Shown one piece after another: positions 1 to 6,433 of a stretch of DNA of 11,140 bases (positions are counted from its first letter, which is position 1; the number at the start of each line of letters is the position of its first letter). The notes below the pieces were generated by a model that was given only the letters and a program-made list of their open reading frames with translations, had not been told where the DNA came from and made no database searches. The translations under genes were made by a program, and so were the position numbers. The DNA is from Halobacteriales archaeon (lineage in GTDB: Archaea > Halobacteriota > Halobacteria > Halobacteriales > SKSH01), in assembly GCA_007118075.1 (NCBI GenBank), contig SKSH01000083.1:1-11140 (forward strand), given 5' to 3'.

Positions 1-284
1 CCTCCACGGATTGCGATGTAGACGTCGGTCTCCTCGATGGCGGCCAGCATGTGCTCGGCGAGGGGAATCGACGCTGGCTCAGCATTGGTGAGGTAGGCAC
101 GAGAGTATCGTGGATCATTGTCCACGACGAACGGGATGGCATCTCGTTCGGCGATCGCCGCATGGAGGGCTTCGACAAGCGGGCGGGCAGCAGCGGAGGC
201 ACGAATGATCACCTGATCGCCAGGTGAAATCTCCGTCGAGTAATCAACAAGGATCTTCGCATGTTCGCGGACACGTTCGTCCAT
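1..284 (-). CDS. M29-type aminopeptidase, N-terminal part (gene cut by window edge)
   Basis: About 94 N-terminal residues are visible, starting MDERVREHAKILVDYS and running off the left edge. The start HAKILVDYST, followed by PGDQVIIRA, a helix, and DVYIAIRG near residues 87-94, matches my memory of haloarchaeal M29-family (thermophilic metallo-aminopeptidase) N-termini. Family knowledge: these are two-metal exopeptidases that trim N-terminal residues from peptides in the cytoplasm. The metal ligands lie further into the protein and are not seen here, so activity cannot be judged. The ATG at 284-282 is chosen because a TATA-like box is centred about 24 nt upstream, giving a leaderless transcript. 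Family assignment is from pattern memory only. Confidence 0.8.
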   Translation of the reverse strand, partial: MDERVREHAKILVDYSTEISPGDQVIIRASAAARPLVEALHAAIAERDAIPFVVDNDPRYSRAYLTNAEPASIPLAEHMLAAIEETDVYIAIRG

Positions 285-303
285 GGGTCGGATTTCCACT
301 CCG

Positions 304-311
304 AATAAAAG
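304..311 (-). promoter_or_regulatory. TATA box of the aminopeptidase gene
   Basis: Read on the minus strand the sequence is CTTTTATT, centred about 24 nt upstream of the ATG at 284. The predicted transcription start falls on or within a few bases of the start codon, so the mRNA is probably leaderless. Confidence 0.55.
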
Positions 312-410
312 TCGCTACCGCTTTTCACATCTCCCCTGAACTGATGCACGTCGGGTCTTCCGAGGGTCAGCACACCATTCGTCCATCCCCGAAGAGTCCC
401 TGACCAAAAC

Positions 411-488
411 TCATGAGGCGCTACGGTGGGTCGGAAACCAGACGTCGACCCCCATCGGACGGCCAATGAGGTAACCCATTGCGTTCAT
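411..488 (-). CDS. Candidate 25-codon leaderless micro-ORF (speculative)
   Basis: This is a 25-residue frame, MNAMGYLIGRPMGVDVWFPT plus five more residues, ending in TGA. It lies in the gap between the response regulator and the aminopeptidase. Its only support is position: a TATA-like sequence is centred about 27-28 nt upstream of the ATG, the same spacing seen at metG and nfeD in this window. The frame is open further upstream, and other frames across this gap are also open, so openness means little. I recognise no family. It could equally be a short non-coding transcript or chance. Confidence 0.2.
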   Translation of the reverse strand: MNAMGYLIGRPMGVDVWFPTHRSAS

Positions 489-511
489 CCTCGATGTCAG
501 AGTCACCACCG

Positions 512-519
512 CTAAAAAC
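512..519 (-). promoter_or_regulatory. TATA-like box in the 285-549 gap
   Basis: On the minus strand the sequence reads GTTTTTAG. It lies just after the response-regulator stop codon and 27-28 nt upstream of the ATG at 488. It could start transcription of the micro-ORF, or of a leader that reads on toward the aminopeptidase gene. Confidence 0.3.
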
Positions 520-549
520 TCGGCGTTCTCCTCGAAGCTCCGTATTCGA

Positions 550-1128
550 CTACTGCTCCGTATTGAACCGCTCGAACTCACCGACGAAGTCATCGTGATC
601 TGCGAGCACGTCTTCTCGTTGCTGGTCGACTCGCTCTCGTAGTTGTGCCACCTGCTCGGTGAGATCTTGATACTCTGCGTTAGCTGCGAGCTCTCGTTCA
701 GATTTCTCCGCCTCGAGCAGTGCCTTTTTCGAGGTCAGCGAGAAGTACTCCTGGAGGGAAGCATCGTAATCTGCCCGATCTGAGACGCGATCGACGATAT
801 CGAGCAGTTCGTCCTTTGAGATAGGCTTGACAAGATAGTCATCGAAGCCCATCTCGATGATGTCGAAATCTGGGTCGACTGCCGTGATCATCACCACCCG
901 GCAATCGGTCCCCTGTTCCCTGATCTTATCGAGGACCTCGTCACCAGAGAGACCTGGCATCCGGCGATCTAAGAGGACCACGGAGACAGAATCATCGAGC
1001 TCGTTGAGGGCTGTCTGTCCATCGTATGCGGTCTTGACATGCCAGCTGGATTGTAGCCAAGTGGCGAACAGGTCCGCCAACCGCTCTTCATCGTCTACGA
1101 CGAGGACCGTATCCCGTTCGTCGCTCAT
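550..1128 (-). CDS. HalX-family response regulator (receiver plus HalX domain)
   Basis: The 192-residue protein has an N-terminal receiver domain (about 7-112). It carries an acidic pair D12/D13, the likely phospho-acceptor D54 in VVLLDRRMP, T82 in MITA and K101 in VKPI, so the receiver looks fully functional. From about Y119 the segment SLQEYFSLTSKKALLEAEKS followed by a charged heptad-like stretch to about 185 matches the HalX domain (PF08663) found in haloarchaea, probably a coiled helical hairpin. Family knowledge: HalX proteins are two-component outputs without a classical DNA-binding domain, and their targets are mostly unknown. No histidine kinase is adjacent, so this is an orphan regulator in this window. 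It has its own promoter with a leader and Shine-Dalgarno site, unlike most neighbours. The DxxMP-type LDRRMP sequence is typical of the subfamily. Confidence 0.93.
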   Translation of the reverse strand: MSDERDTVLVVDDEERLADLFATWLQSSWHVKTAYDGQTALNELDDSVSVVLLDRRMPGLSGDEVLDKIREQGTDCRVVMITAVDPDFDIIEMGFDDYLVKPISKDELLDIVDRVSDRADYDASLQEYFSLTSKKALLEAEKSERELAANAEYQDLTEQVAQLRERVDQQREDVLADHDDFVGEFERFNTEQ

Positions 1129-1131
1129 GAT

Positions 1132-1140
1132 TCACCACCT
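1132..1140 (-). promoter_or_regulatory. Shine-Dalgarno site of the response regulator
   Basis: Minus strand AGGTGGTGA ends 3 nt before the ATG at 1128. Its GGTGGTGA differs from the archaeal GGAGGTGA at one base. Together with a TATA box about 60 nt upstream of the ATG, this shows the gene probably has a leader of about 35 nt and supports the chosen start. Confidence 0.6.
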
Positions 1141-1166
1141 GTCATTATCAGAGTCACTCCGTGTGT

Positions 1167-1183
1167 ACCCAAACGCATTGGGT
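1167..1183. promoter_or_regulatory. Inverted repeat ACCCAA-N5-TTGGGT, candidate operator
   Basis: A perfect 6-bp dyad with a 5-base spacer lies directly downstream of the response-regulator TATA box and just upstream of the predicted transcription start (about 1163). A dimeric regulator bound here would block RNA polymerase, so repression is the natural reading. The bound protein is unknown. HalX proteins are not known to bind DNA directly, so autoregulation should not be assumed. Confidence 0.4.
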
Positions 1184-1185
1184 CT

Positions 1186-1193
1186 CTTAAATA
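1186..1193 (-). promoter_or_regulatory. TATA box of the response regulator
   Basis: Minus strand TATTTAAG is the best TATA match in the window. It predicts transcription starting near 1163, about 35 nt before the ATG, which leaves room for the Shine-Dalgarno site. Confidence 0.65.
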
Positions 1194-1220
1194 CCGCGGA
1201 AAGGTATAATATTGCTGGAA

Positions 1221-1241
1221 TGTGAGAATGATTCAATCACA
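1221..1241. repeat. Imperfect nested dyad after tyrS
   Basis: TGTGA and TCACA flank an inner GAAT-G-ATTC dyad, with two unpaired bases on one side. It lies about 20 nt past the tyrS stop codon. It could be a weak RNA hairpin at the tyrS 3' end or a protein-binding site. No T tract follows, so calling it a terminator is unsafe. Confidence 0.25.
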
Positions 1242-1259
1242 GTTCCTCGATTGGTCTAC

Positions 1260-2279
1260 TCAAATCTCTGGATAGGCTTCGGAGATGATCTCGGAGTGGG
1301 CTTCGAAGTGTTCGCGGATAGGAGCGATACACCGATCAATCTCAGTGGCTACTGCTGGTTTGAGGTCTGCTGGATGGAGCGCTCCATCGTCATAATCAGC
1401 CTCGAGTGCGTCGTAGTCATCATACTCGAGGGGACCACCGAATTTCTCCGGACGATCGATCAGTAGCGAACGACCCTCATCATCGAGGACGGGGAAAATC
1501 AGGTATTGGAGGTATTCGAGGACACCATTGCCCTCGACCTCACCAGCTGGACAATAAGCACCATTGAGCTTGTCTCGGATGGCATCGGGGGCATCGGTGA
1601 TCGAGATCGTCGAGGTGGCATCTGAGGCGCTCATCTTATCCCCGGAGAGTCCTGCCAGCAACGGGGCGAAGATACACACCGGTTTGGTACCTCCGTGTTC
1701 AGGGAGCAATTCCCTGGCAAGCATGTAGATACCTCGCTGATCGAGACCACCGTACGCGATATCGGCTCCGAGGGTGTCGACGTCCTTCGACTGCATCAGC
1801 GGATAGATCAGACCACCGAGTTTCGGACTATCACCCTCCCGGACGACCTCGCTTGCAGCGCGTTGTGCCCGGCTGACGGTTGTCTCAGTCGCCATCCGGA
1901 GGATCGAGAGCATGTAGTCTGCATCGAGTTCGAAGTCGGTCCCCCTGACGAAGTTGACCTCATCGGGGGAGCCACCGGCGGCATCAATCATCTGCTCGAT
2001 CGCTACACGGTAATACCGTGATCGCTGATCAAGCAGATCAAATGGTGACTTCTCGTCGTCGAGGTGGGCATGTAAATCGGCGATCAACACGGTCACCTCG
2101 AGCCCAGCATCGAGGAAATCAACCAGCTTCCGAATCGTCGTATAATGGCCGATGTGCATCTGGCCGGTCGGTGCGTACCCGATATAGACCGATGGATCGG
2201 GACGCTCCAGTACCGCTTTGAGCTCTGACTCCGTGACGATCTCCTCAGTCAAGCGTGAGACGAGTGACAACCGATCCAT
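1260..2279 (-). CDS. tyrS: Tyrosyl-tRNA synthetase
   Basis: The 339-residue class I synthetase charges tRNA-Tyr in the cytoplasm. The Rossmann fold shows HIGH at 42-45 and a KMSKS-type loop KMSAS at 215-219. Aligned by eye with Methanocaldococcus TyrRS, the tyrosine-pocket residues are kept: Y32, Y159, Q163, D166 and Q181. The C-terminal part (YCPAGEVEGN at 242-251, RPEKFGG, LHPADLK) also matches archaeal TyrRS. The frame is open far upstream, but that part overlaps birA. ATG 2279 gives MDRLSLVSRL, the usual family N-terminus, and sits 35 nt from a TATA-like box, so the leader is very short. It is divergent from birA. There is a 131-bp gap before the response regulator, which has its own promoter. 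TyrRS is preferred over TrpRS because of D166/Q181 and the C-terminal motifs. Confidence 0.93.
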   Translation of the reverse strand: MDRLSLVSRLTEEIVTESELKAVLERPDPSVYIGYAPTGQMHIGHYTTIRKLVDFLDAGLEVTVLIADLHAHLDDEKSPFDLLDQRSRYYRVAIEQMIDAAGGSPDEVNFVRGTDFELDADYMLSILRMATETTVSRAQRAASEVVREGDSPKLGGLIYPLMQSKDVDTLGADIAYGGLDQRGIYMLARELLPEHGGTKPVCIFAPLLAGLSGDKMSASDATSTISITDAPDAIRDKLNGAYCPAGEVEGNGVLEYLQYLIFPVLDDEGRSLLIDRPEKFGGPLEYDDYDALEADYDDGALHPADLKPAVATEIDRCIAPIREHFEAHSEIISEAYPEI

Positions 2280-2310
2280 GTACTCGTCAGCCGGTACGAT
2301 GGACCTCGCC

Positions 2311-2318
2311 AATAAGAC
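2311..2318 (-). promoter_or_regulatory. TATA-like box of tyrS
   Basis: Minus strand GTCTTATT is centred about 35 nt upstream of the ATG at 2279, predicting a leader of about 8 nt. It shares the 97-bp divergent region with the birA promoter. Confidence 0.45.
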
Positions 2319-2342
2319 TTCGTCATCGGACTGGAGGGGCGG

Positions 2343-2350
2343 GCTTAAGC
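2343..2350 (+). promoter_or_regulatory. TATA-like box of birA
   Basis: GCTTAAGC is centred about 30 nt upstream of the ATG at 2377, consistent with a leaderless or near-leaderless transcript. The octamer is itself palindromic. It and the tyrS box are about 30 bp apart on opposite strands, so the two promoters probably interfere with each other. Confidence 0.45.
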
Positions 2351-2376
2351 AAACCCCCCACCATCGCTCATCGTGG

Positions 2377-3306
2377 ATGAACCGAGAGGCAACGGCCATG
2401 ATATGTGCCCTTGGTGCTGGCCCTCGGGATCCGGCTGATATCATTGAGGACATCGGCATCGACGAGTCGACACGCGACCGACTCACGAGCCTCTTGCAAG
2501 CGCGTTCGCTAATCGAATCGGTCGGCGATCAACTTCGACTGCACCCCTCACTCGATTACGATCACGTCGGACTCACCAGAGTGCTGCCCACGGGATATCG
2601 CGTCATCTATCTCGAGGAGACGGCGAGTACGAACCACATAGCGCGTACCCTCGAACCGGTCGGTACCGACCGATTGAGCATCGTAATCGCCGGGATGCAA
2701 ACGGGTGGTCGAGGGCGCCACAATCGACGTTGGCGGTCACCACCGGGTGGCATCTGGATGAGCGTTGTCGATCACAGCACCCGTCAGCCACCGTCAGCCT
2801 GGATCGATCAACTGGCGATGAGTATCGCAGTCACCGACGTGACGTCGATCCTCGGGGTGGAGAGCCAGCTCAAATGGCCCAACGATGTGGTCATCCCTGA
2901 GGCGGGGAAGTTGGCTGGGGTACTGGTCGAGGCTACCAGTGCCGGTGGTGAACTCCAACAGACGGTCTGTGGCCTCGGGTTCAATGTAGCGGTTGCACCG
3001 GTCGATCTGCCAAGAGTGGCGACCAGCTTGAGGGTGCACCTCGGGGCTATCTCACCGGTCGCTCTCGTCGGCTACCTCATCCAGAGCTACAAGACACGTC
3101 GGGAGTCTCCGTCAGCGACGATAGCTGACTGGCGATCCCGCTCACACACACTCGGCCGATCGGTTCGTATCGAGACCCCTGATGGGACGATCGATGGTCT
3201 GGCGACCAATCTCACCATGTCAGGTGCATTGGTCCTTGAGACCGACGCTGGTGAGAAAACAGTCAATCCGGAGGCATGCAGACGGCTCCGATACCGGTCT
3301 GGGTAG
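2377..3306 (+). CDS. birA: Biotin-[acetyl-CoA-carboxylase] ligase (BirA)
   Basis: The 309-residue protein activates biotin to biotinyl-AMP and attaches it to a carboxylase carrier lysine. The biotin/ATP loop GRGRHNRRW is at 111-119, KWPND at 166-170 and KLAGVLVE at 178-185 (K178 is the catalytic-type lysine). ETASTNHIA at 81-89 opens the catalytic domain, and residues 262-305 fit the C-terminal SH3-like domain. Residues 1-58 occupy the place of the winged helix-turn-helix but lack the usual serine-x-AVWKH recognition helix; the segment here is ESTRDRLTSLLQ. DNA binding is therefore doubtful. ATG 2377 is chosen over in-frame ATGs further upstream because these lie within tyrS or before the TATA box. 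ATG 2398 is an alternative. It is divergent from tyrS, and its stop is 13 bp from the stop of the converging amidohydrolase gene. Confidence 0.93.
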   Translation: MNREATAMICALGAGPRDPADIIEDIGIDESTRDRLTSLLQARSLIESVGDQLRLHPSLDYDHVGLTRVLPTGYRVIYLEETASTNHIARTLEPVGTDRLSIVIAGMQTGGRGRHNRRWRSPPGGIWMSVVDHSTRQPPSAWIDQLAMSIAVTDVTSILGVESQLKWPNDVVIPEAGKLAGVLVEATSAGGELQQTVCGLGFNVAVAPVDLPRVATSLRVHLGAISPVALVGYLIQSYKTRRESPSATIADWRSRSHTLGRSVRIETPDGTIDGLATNLTMSGALVLETDAGEKTVNPEACRRLRYRSG

Positions 3307-3319
3307 TGATTGCACCGAG

Positions 3320-4351
3320 TCAGATTGGTGCGAGCGACACCTCATCAATATCGGCCACCTCGGCACGACAGGTCACCGCCCTGATCGGATCGACAGTTCC
3401 GACAAGATTGTCAGACCCGCCATCGAGGACGAACAGTCGGGCTGGACGACCCTCCTCTAGGACACCGTCAGGTCGGTCGAGGATGGCTGCTGCATCTACC
3501 GTTGCCATCCGGAGCGCATCGAGCGGGTCGACCCCGAGGACCATCACCATCGTAGCCATCTCACGGAACATGGATGGGCTGTTCAACAGCACGTTATCGG
3601 TACCAAGTGCCACGAGTGTCCGCTCGAGGAGCTCCTCGATCGGTGGGGTCCCAACCCCGGTGAGGAGATTCGACCGTGGACAACAGACGATCGGGACCCG
3701 CATATCTTCGATCCGCTCGAGGTGTAGTGGCTCCGGATGAACCATGTGGACGACGAAGTCTGGATCGAGATCCAGTGCTGCATTGATATCACCACTGTCG
3801 ACCTCTCCGGCATGGATGGCAAACGGCTTCTCTGCCGATAGGGCTACATTGCGAGCCGCCTCGAAAGACCCATCAGCCGCGCCACTCGCCCCGTATCCAT
3901 CGGCCACCTCAAGCACGCTGGGATCGCCTCGACCAAAGGCGATCGCATCCAACTCGAGCGATGCTGAGGCCTGTCTGAACTGTTCGACACCCTCGATCCC
4001 TCCCTCGCGAAAGTCGTAACAGGCTCCAATTCCGGCCCGCTGCATGAACCTAAGCGTGGCTGCCATCGCCTCGATGAGTTCTTCCGAATCAGCCCGTCGA
4101 AGCAGCTGGTGCTTGAGACCGTCGGGCGGGGCGAAGAGTGCCTCGACAGTCAGCTTCGATCCTGCATCCTTGGCGATGGAGTCACCAATGTGCGTGTGTG
4201 CATTGATGAACGTCGGACAGATGATCGACGATGAGGCAACTGATGCCTCCTCGATTGCTGAGATGTGTCCGTCCTCGATGACGAGGCGGCCTTCGACCGG
4301 TTCGAGGCGTTCGCCGGCAATGATGGTCCCCTCGATGGTCCGTTCGGTCAT
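3320..4351 (-). CDS. Amidohydrolase-superfamily protein, deaminase/chlorohydrolase-like
   Basis: The 343-residue protein has a short N-terminal beta-sandwich strand set followed by a TIM barrel. Visible metal and active-site residues are H52 and H54 in NAHTH, H180 and E183 in HAGE, H202/H205 in HMVH, and D252 in LGTDN. CPRSNLLTG at 224-232 is typical of the cytosine deaminase / ATZ-TRZ branch, and the HxxE pair is seen in deaminases of that branch. The likely chemistry is therefore hydrolytic deamination of a nucleobase, nucleoside or related ring. The exact substrate cannot be read from the sequence. At 343 residues it is shorter than many members (about 400-450) but no core motif is missing. 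The ATG overlaps the stop of the upstream HD gene by 4 nt (ATGA), which implies translational coupling. It is the last gene of the psmB cluster. Confidence 0.87.
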   Translation of the reverse strand: MTERTIEGTIIAGERLEPVEGRLVIEDGHISAIEEASVASSSIICPTFINAHTHIGDSIAKDAGSKLTVEALFAPPDGLKHQLLRRADSEELIEAMAATLRFMQRAGIGACYDFREGGIEGVEQFRQASASLELDAIAFGRGDPSVLEVADGYGASGAADGSFEAARNVALSAEKPFAIHAGEVDSGDINAALDLDPDFVVHMVHPEPLHLERIEDMRVPIVCCPRSNLLTGVGTPPIEELLERTLVALGTDNVLLNSPSMFREMATMVMVLGVDPLDALRMATVDAAAILDRPDGVLEEGRPARLFVLDGGSDNLVGTVDPIRAVTCRAEVADIDEVSLAPI

Positions 4352-5625
4352 GGATTGGTGAACTCACCTAGTTGTCGGTGGAGGCCACGAGTGTACTCCC
4401 TGATCAGCCGGTCGCCGAGATCCAGGCCAAGCTCGTCGACGGTCGCCTTACCGACGTGCTCGGTGAGCTCAGCCGGTGCATAGACGCCAAGACGCCACTG
4501 GCTGGCATCGTTCGATTGGAGTGCAGCGACGAGAGGAGACTGCTGGCCGAGGCGCCGTACCTCTCCGTTGACGATGACACGAGAACTCGCCTCACGAATA
4601 TCACCCCGGCTTGGGACATCAAGGATCACCTGTGCAGGGTCGACATCCGCACGAGTCGCGATCGCTCGCTCTGCTTCGAGACAGTCGGTTGCATCGAACG
4701 ACCTGATCTCTTCTGGCACCGTGTCGTACTCAGCCCAGATTGCTCGCTTGTAGAGGTCCCTCGTCACGATACGTCTGACCAGCGGGGCAGTCTCCTTGTG
4801 GGAGCTGAGTGCAACGAGGATATCGTGGTCGGTAGCCTGTCGCAGTGGATGCACCCGATGGGGAGTCCCTGGCCAAGGATCGACCATTGGCTCGAGACAG
4901 TCACTCGGTTCGACAGCCTCAAACAGCCGCATAATACCACGCCTGAGCATGGCCTTGCTGATTCGGGAGACATGGTGGTTGTAGACGGTGGGGTTCATGA
5001 GTGCTCTTGCGATCAGGAGGCTCTCTGCCGACTGGACATTGCCCTCTTCGAGTGCCAGATCACCCTCGACAATGGTCAACTGTCGGAGCAACCGCCCTGG
5101 ATCGATCGTCCCATATGGGACTCCGGTATGGTGGGCGTCTCTGATGAGGTAATCCATCCGATCGACATCGAGTTCACCGGCGAGTAGTTGGCCAAGGGTC
5201 CCATCTCCGGCGATGAGTGAGCAAATCCGACGGGTGGACAGGTCATATTCTGCGAGAATCTCGGCGATCGGTGCCGCCTCGAGGAGGTGCTCGACGGCAT
5301 CATGTCCCCGACCTGCCTCACGCTCGAGGATTGGTTCGAGGTTGTGCGAAAAGGCAGTATGACCTATATCGTGCAGCATGGCAGCCGCCTCGAGATGCTC
5401 CGTCGCAGGTCCATCGAGGTCGAGGTGCGCACATGCCTGCCTGATGAGGTGGTAGACTCCGAGACTATGTTCGAATCTGGTGTGATTGGCGGATGGATAG
5501 ACCAGTGAGACGGTCCCCAACTGGCGGACATACCGCAGCCGCTGCACCGATGGGGTATCGAGGAGGGCAGCCCCTACCCCGGTGAGTTCGATGTGATTGT
5601 GGACGCTATCTTTGATAGTCGGCAT
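4348..5625 (-). CDS. HD-domain phosphohydrolase (SAMHD1/dGTPase-like)
   Basis: The 425-residue protein starts MPTIKDSVHNHIEL, a typical opening of this family. The four metal-site residues are visible: H53 in RFEHSLGV, H85-D86 in MLHDIGHT, and D155 in the DVDRMDYLIRDAHHTGV segment, which aligns with the SAMHD1 metal aspartate and conserved tyrosine (Y159 here). Family knowledge: such enzymes cleave dNTPs to deoxynucleoside plus triphosphate, or act as other phosphohydrolases, in the cytoplasm. The half after about residue 200 is less conserved and I see no second domain in it. It starts 21 nt after the psmB stop with no clear Shine-Dalgarno, and overlaps the amidohydrolase start by 4 nt. A role in trimming the dNTP pool, with the deaminase acting next, is inference. 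Confidence 0.9.
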   Translation of the reverse strand: MPTIKDSVHNHIELTGVGAALLDTPSVQRLRYVRQLGTVSLVYPSANHTRFEHSLGVYHLIRQACAHLDLDGPATEHLEAAAMLHDIGHTAFSHNLEPILEREAGRGHDAVEHLLEAAPIAEILAEYDLSTRRICSLIAGDGTLGQLLAGELDVDRMDYLIRDAHHTGVPYGTIDPGRLLRQLTIVEGDLALEEGNVQSAESLLIARALMNPTVYNHHVSRISKAMLRRGIMRLFEAVEPSDCLEPMVDPWPGTPHRVHPLRQATDHDILVALSSHKETAPLVRRIVTRDLYKRAIWAEYDTVPEEIRSFDATDCLEAERAIATRADVDPAQVILDVPSRGDIREASSRVIVNGEVRRLGQQSPLVAALQSNDASQWRLGVYAPAELTEHVGKATVDELGLDLGDRLIREYTRGLHRQLGEFTNP

Positions 5626-5646
5626 CGGGCATGCGCACGCGGTTGT

Positions 5647-6369
5647 TTAGAGCAACTCGGTAGCGTCGTCGTACCCCTCGATGTCGACTCCGTCATCGGT
5701 CACCTGGGCGATGAAGATGCCGTTCCCGCTACCACTGTCACGCTCGGTCGCACTGAGGATGCCACCGGCGGCGATTTCGACCGCCTCATCCATACTCACT
5801 GATGGGTCGTACTCCTGCTCGAGGTGGCCGTAGGCGAGTTGCATGCCGCTTCCAGTCACGATGTACTCTTCACCGAGTACCCCACCATCAGGAGAGATCG
5901 AGAAGACATGTGTCCCTCGCTTGTCGACCCCACCGAGGATCGGATTGATCATCCAGTATGGACCGGCACGCGCAAAATTTCCCGCGATGGTCGAAAGTGC
6001 CCGGATGCTCATGCGTTTACCTCGTCGAGTCTCATAGAGGTTGGATTCGATACGAAGTCCCCTGATGAATGATTGCGCGCCACCGACAGAACCGACCATC
6101 GTCAACGCGGCGGTTGGATGCACCTGTTCGACTTTCTGGACGTTCTTGTTGGTGACGAACCGGCCGGCGAGGGTTGCACGCCGGTCGGTGGCCAACACGA
6201 CACCATCGTCGGTCGTCAGCCCGATCGTGGTCGTCCCTGTCGAGCTTGAGTACTCATCTGACTCCGGTGGCTCACCGGCGAGGAGCTCACCGACAGCCGG
6301 CCGTGAGGGGTCACGGAGTCCGGCGGTCGGTCGGTCGATCGGGAATGATTGATCTGGCCTTGGTTCCAT
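5647..6369 (-). CDS. psmB: Proteasome beta subunit (20S core particle)
   Basis: The 240-residue protein is the proteolytic subunit of the archaeal 20S proteasome. A propeptide of 45 residues ends in SSSTG, and cleavage before TTTIGL exposes the catalytic threonine T46. D62 in ATDRR and K79 correspond to the Asp17 and Lys33 of the Thermoplasma enzyme, with a one-residue insertion before the lysine. TGSGMQLAYGHLE and ATERDSGSGNG are the usual late motifs. It assembles with alpha rings to degrade unfolded or tagged proteins with an ATPase cap. ATG 6369 has a TATA box about 28 nt upstream, so it is leaderless or nearly so. It heads a likely operon with the HD and amidohydrolase genes. No alpha subunit or PAN gene is in the window. 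Confidence 0.96.
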   Translation of the reverse strand: MEPRPDQSFPIDRPTAGLRDPSRPAVGELLAGEPPESDEYSSSTGTTTIGLTTDDGVVLATDRRATLAGRFVTNKNVQKVEQVHPTAALTMVGSVGGAQSFIRGLRIESNLYETRRGKRMSIRALSTIAGNFARAGPYWMINPILGGVDKRGTHVFSISPDGGVLGEEYIVTGSGMQLAYGHLEQEYDPSVSMDEAVEIAAGGILSATERDSGSGNGIFIAQVTDDGVDIEGYDDATELL

Positions 6370-6393
6370 GGCTGTGGTTTTCAGCGTGGATAG

Positions 6394-6401
6394 GCATAAA
6401 A
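6394..6401 (-). promoter_or_regulatory. TATA box of the psmB operon
   Basis: Minus strand TTTTATGC is centred 28-29 nt upstream of the psmB ATG. It lies between the 3' end of the small membrane-protein gene and psmB, so psmB can be transcribed independently of that gene. Confidence 0.6.
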
Positions 6402-6433
6402 GGCCGTTTTCTGCCCCACGGTGATTGATGGCC

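Larger units (their letters stand above)
285..549. other. 265-bp gap between aminopeptidase and response regulator
   Basis: The gap holds the aminopeptidase promoter, a second minus-strand TATA-like site near 515 and the micro-ORF candidate. I see no tRNA, no recognisable protein fragment, no strong hairpin and no T-rich terminator. Several frames are open here in a GC-rich sequence and their translations resemble no family I know. Confidence 0.5.

Noticed and set aside
209..466. 85-codon minus-strand frame overlapping the aminopeptidase start
   Set aside because: It runs out of frame into the aminopeptidase N-terminus and across its promoter, with no domain-like sequence.
1221..1241. Rho-independent-type terminator for tyrS
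   Set aside because: The dyad is imperfect and lacks a following T tract, so only a weak hairpin or binding site is listed.
4372..5187. 271-codon plus-strand frame opposite the HD gene
   Set aside because: It lies entirely antisense to a gene with intact HD metal motifs, and its translation matches no known family.
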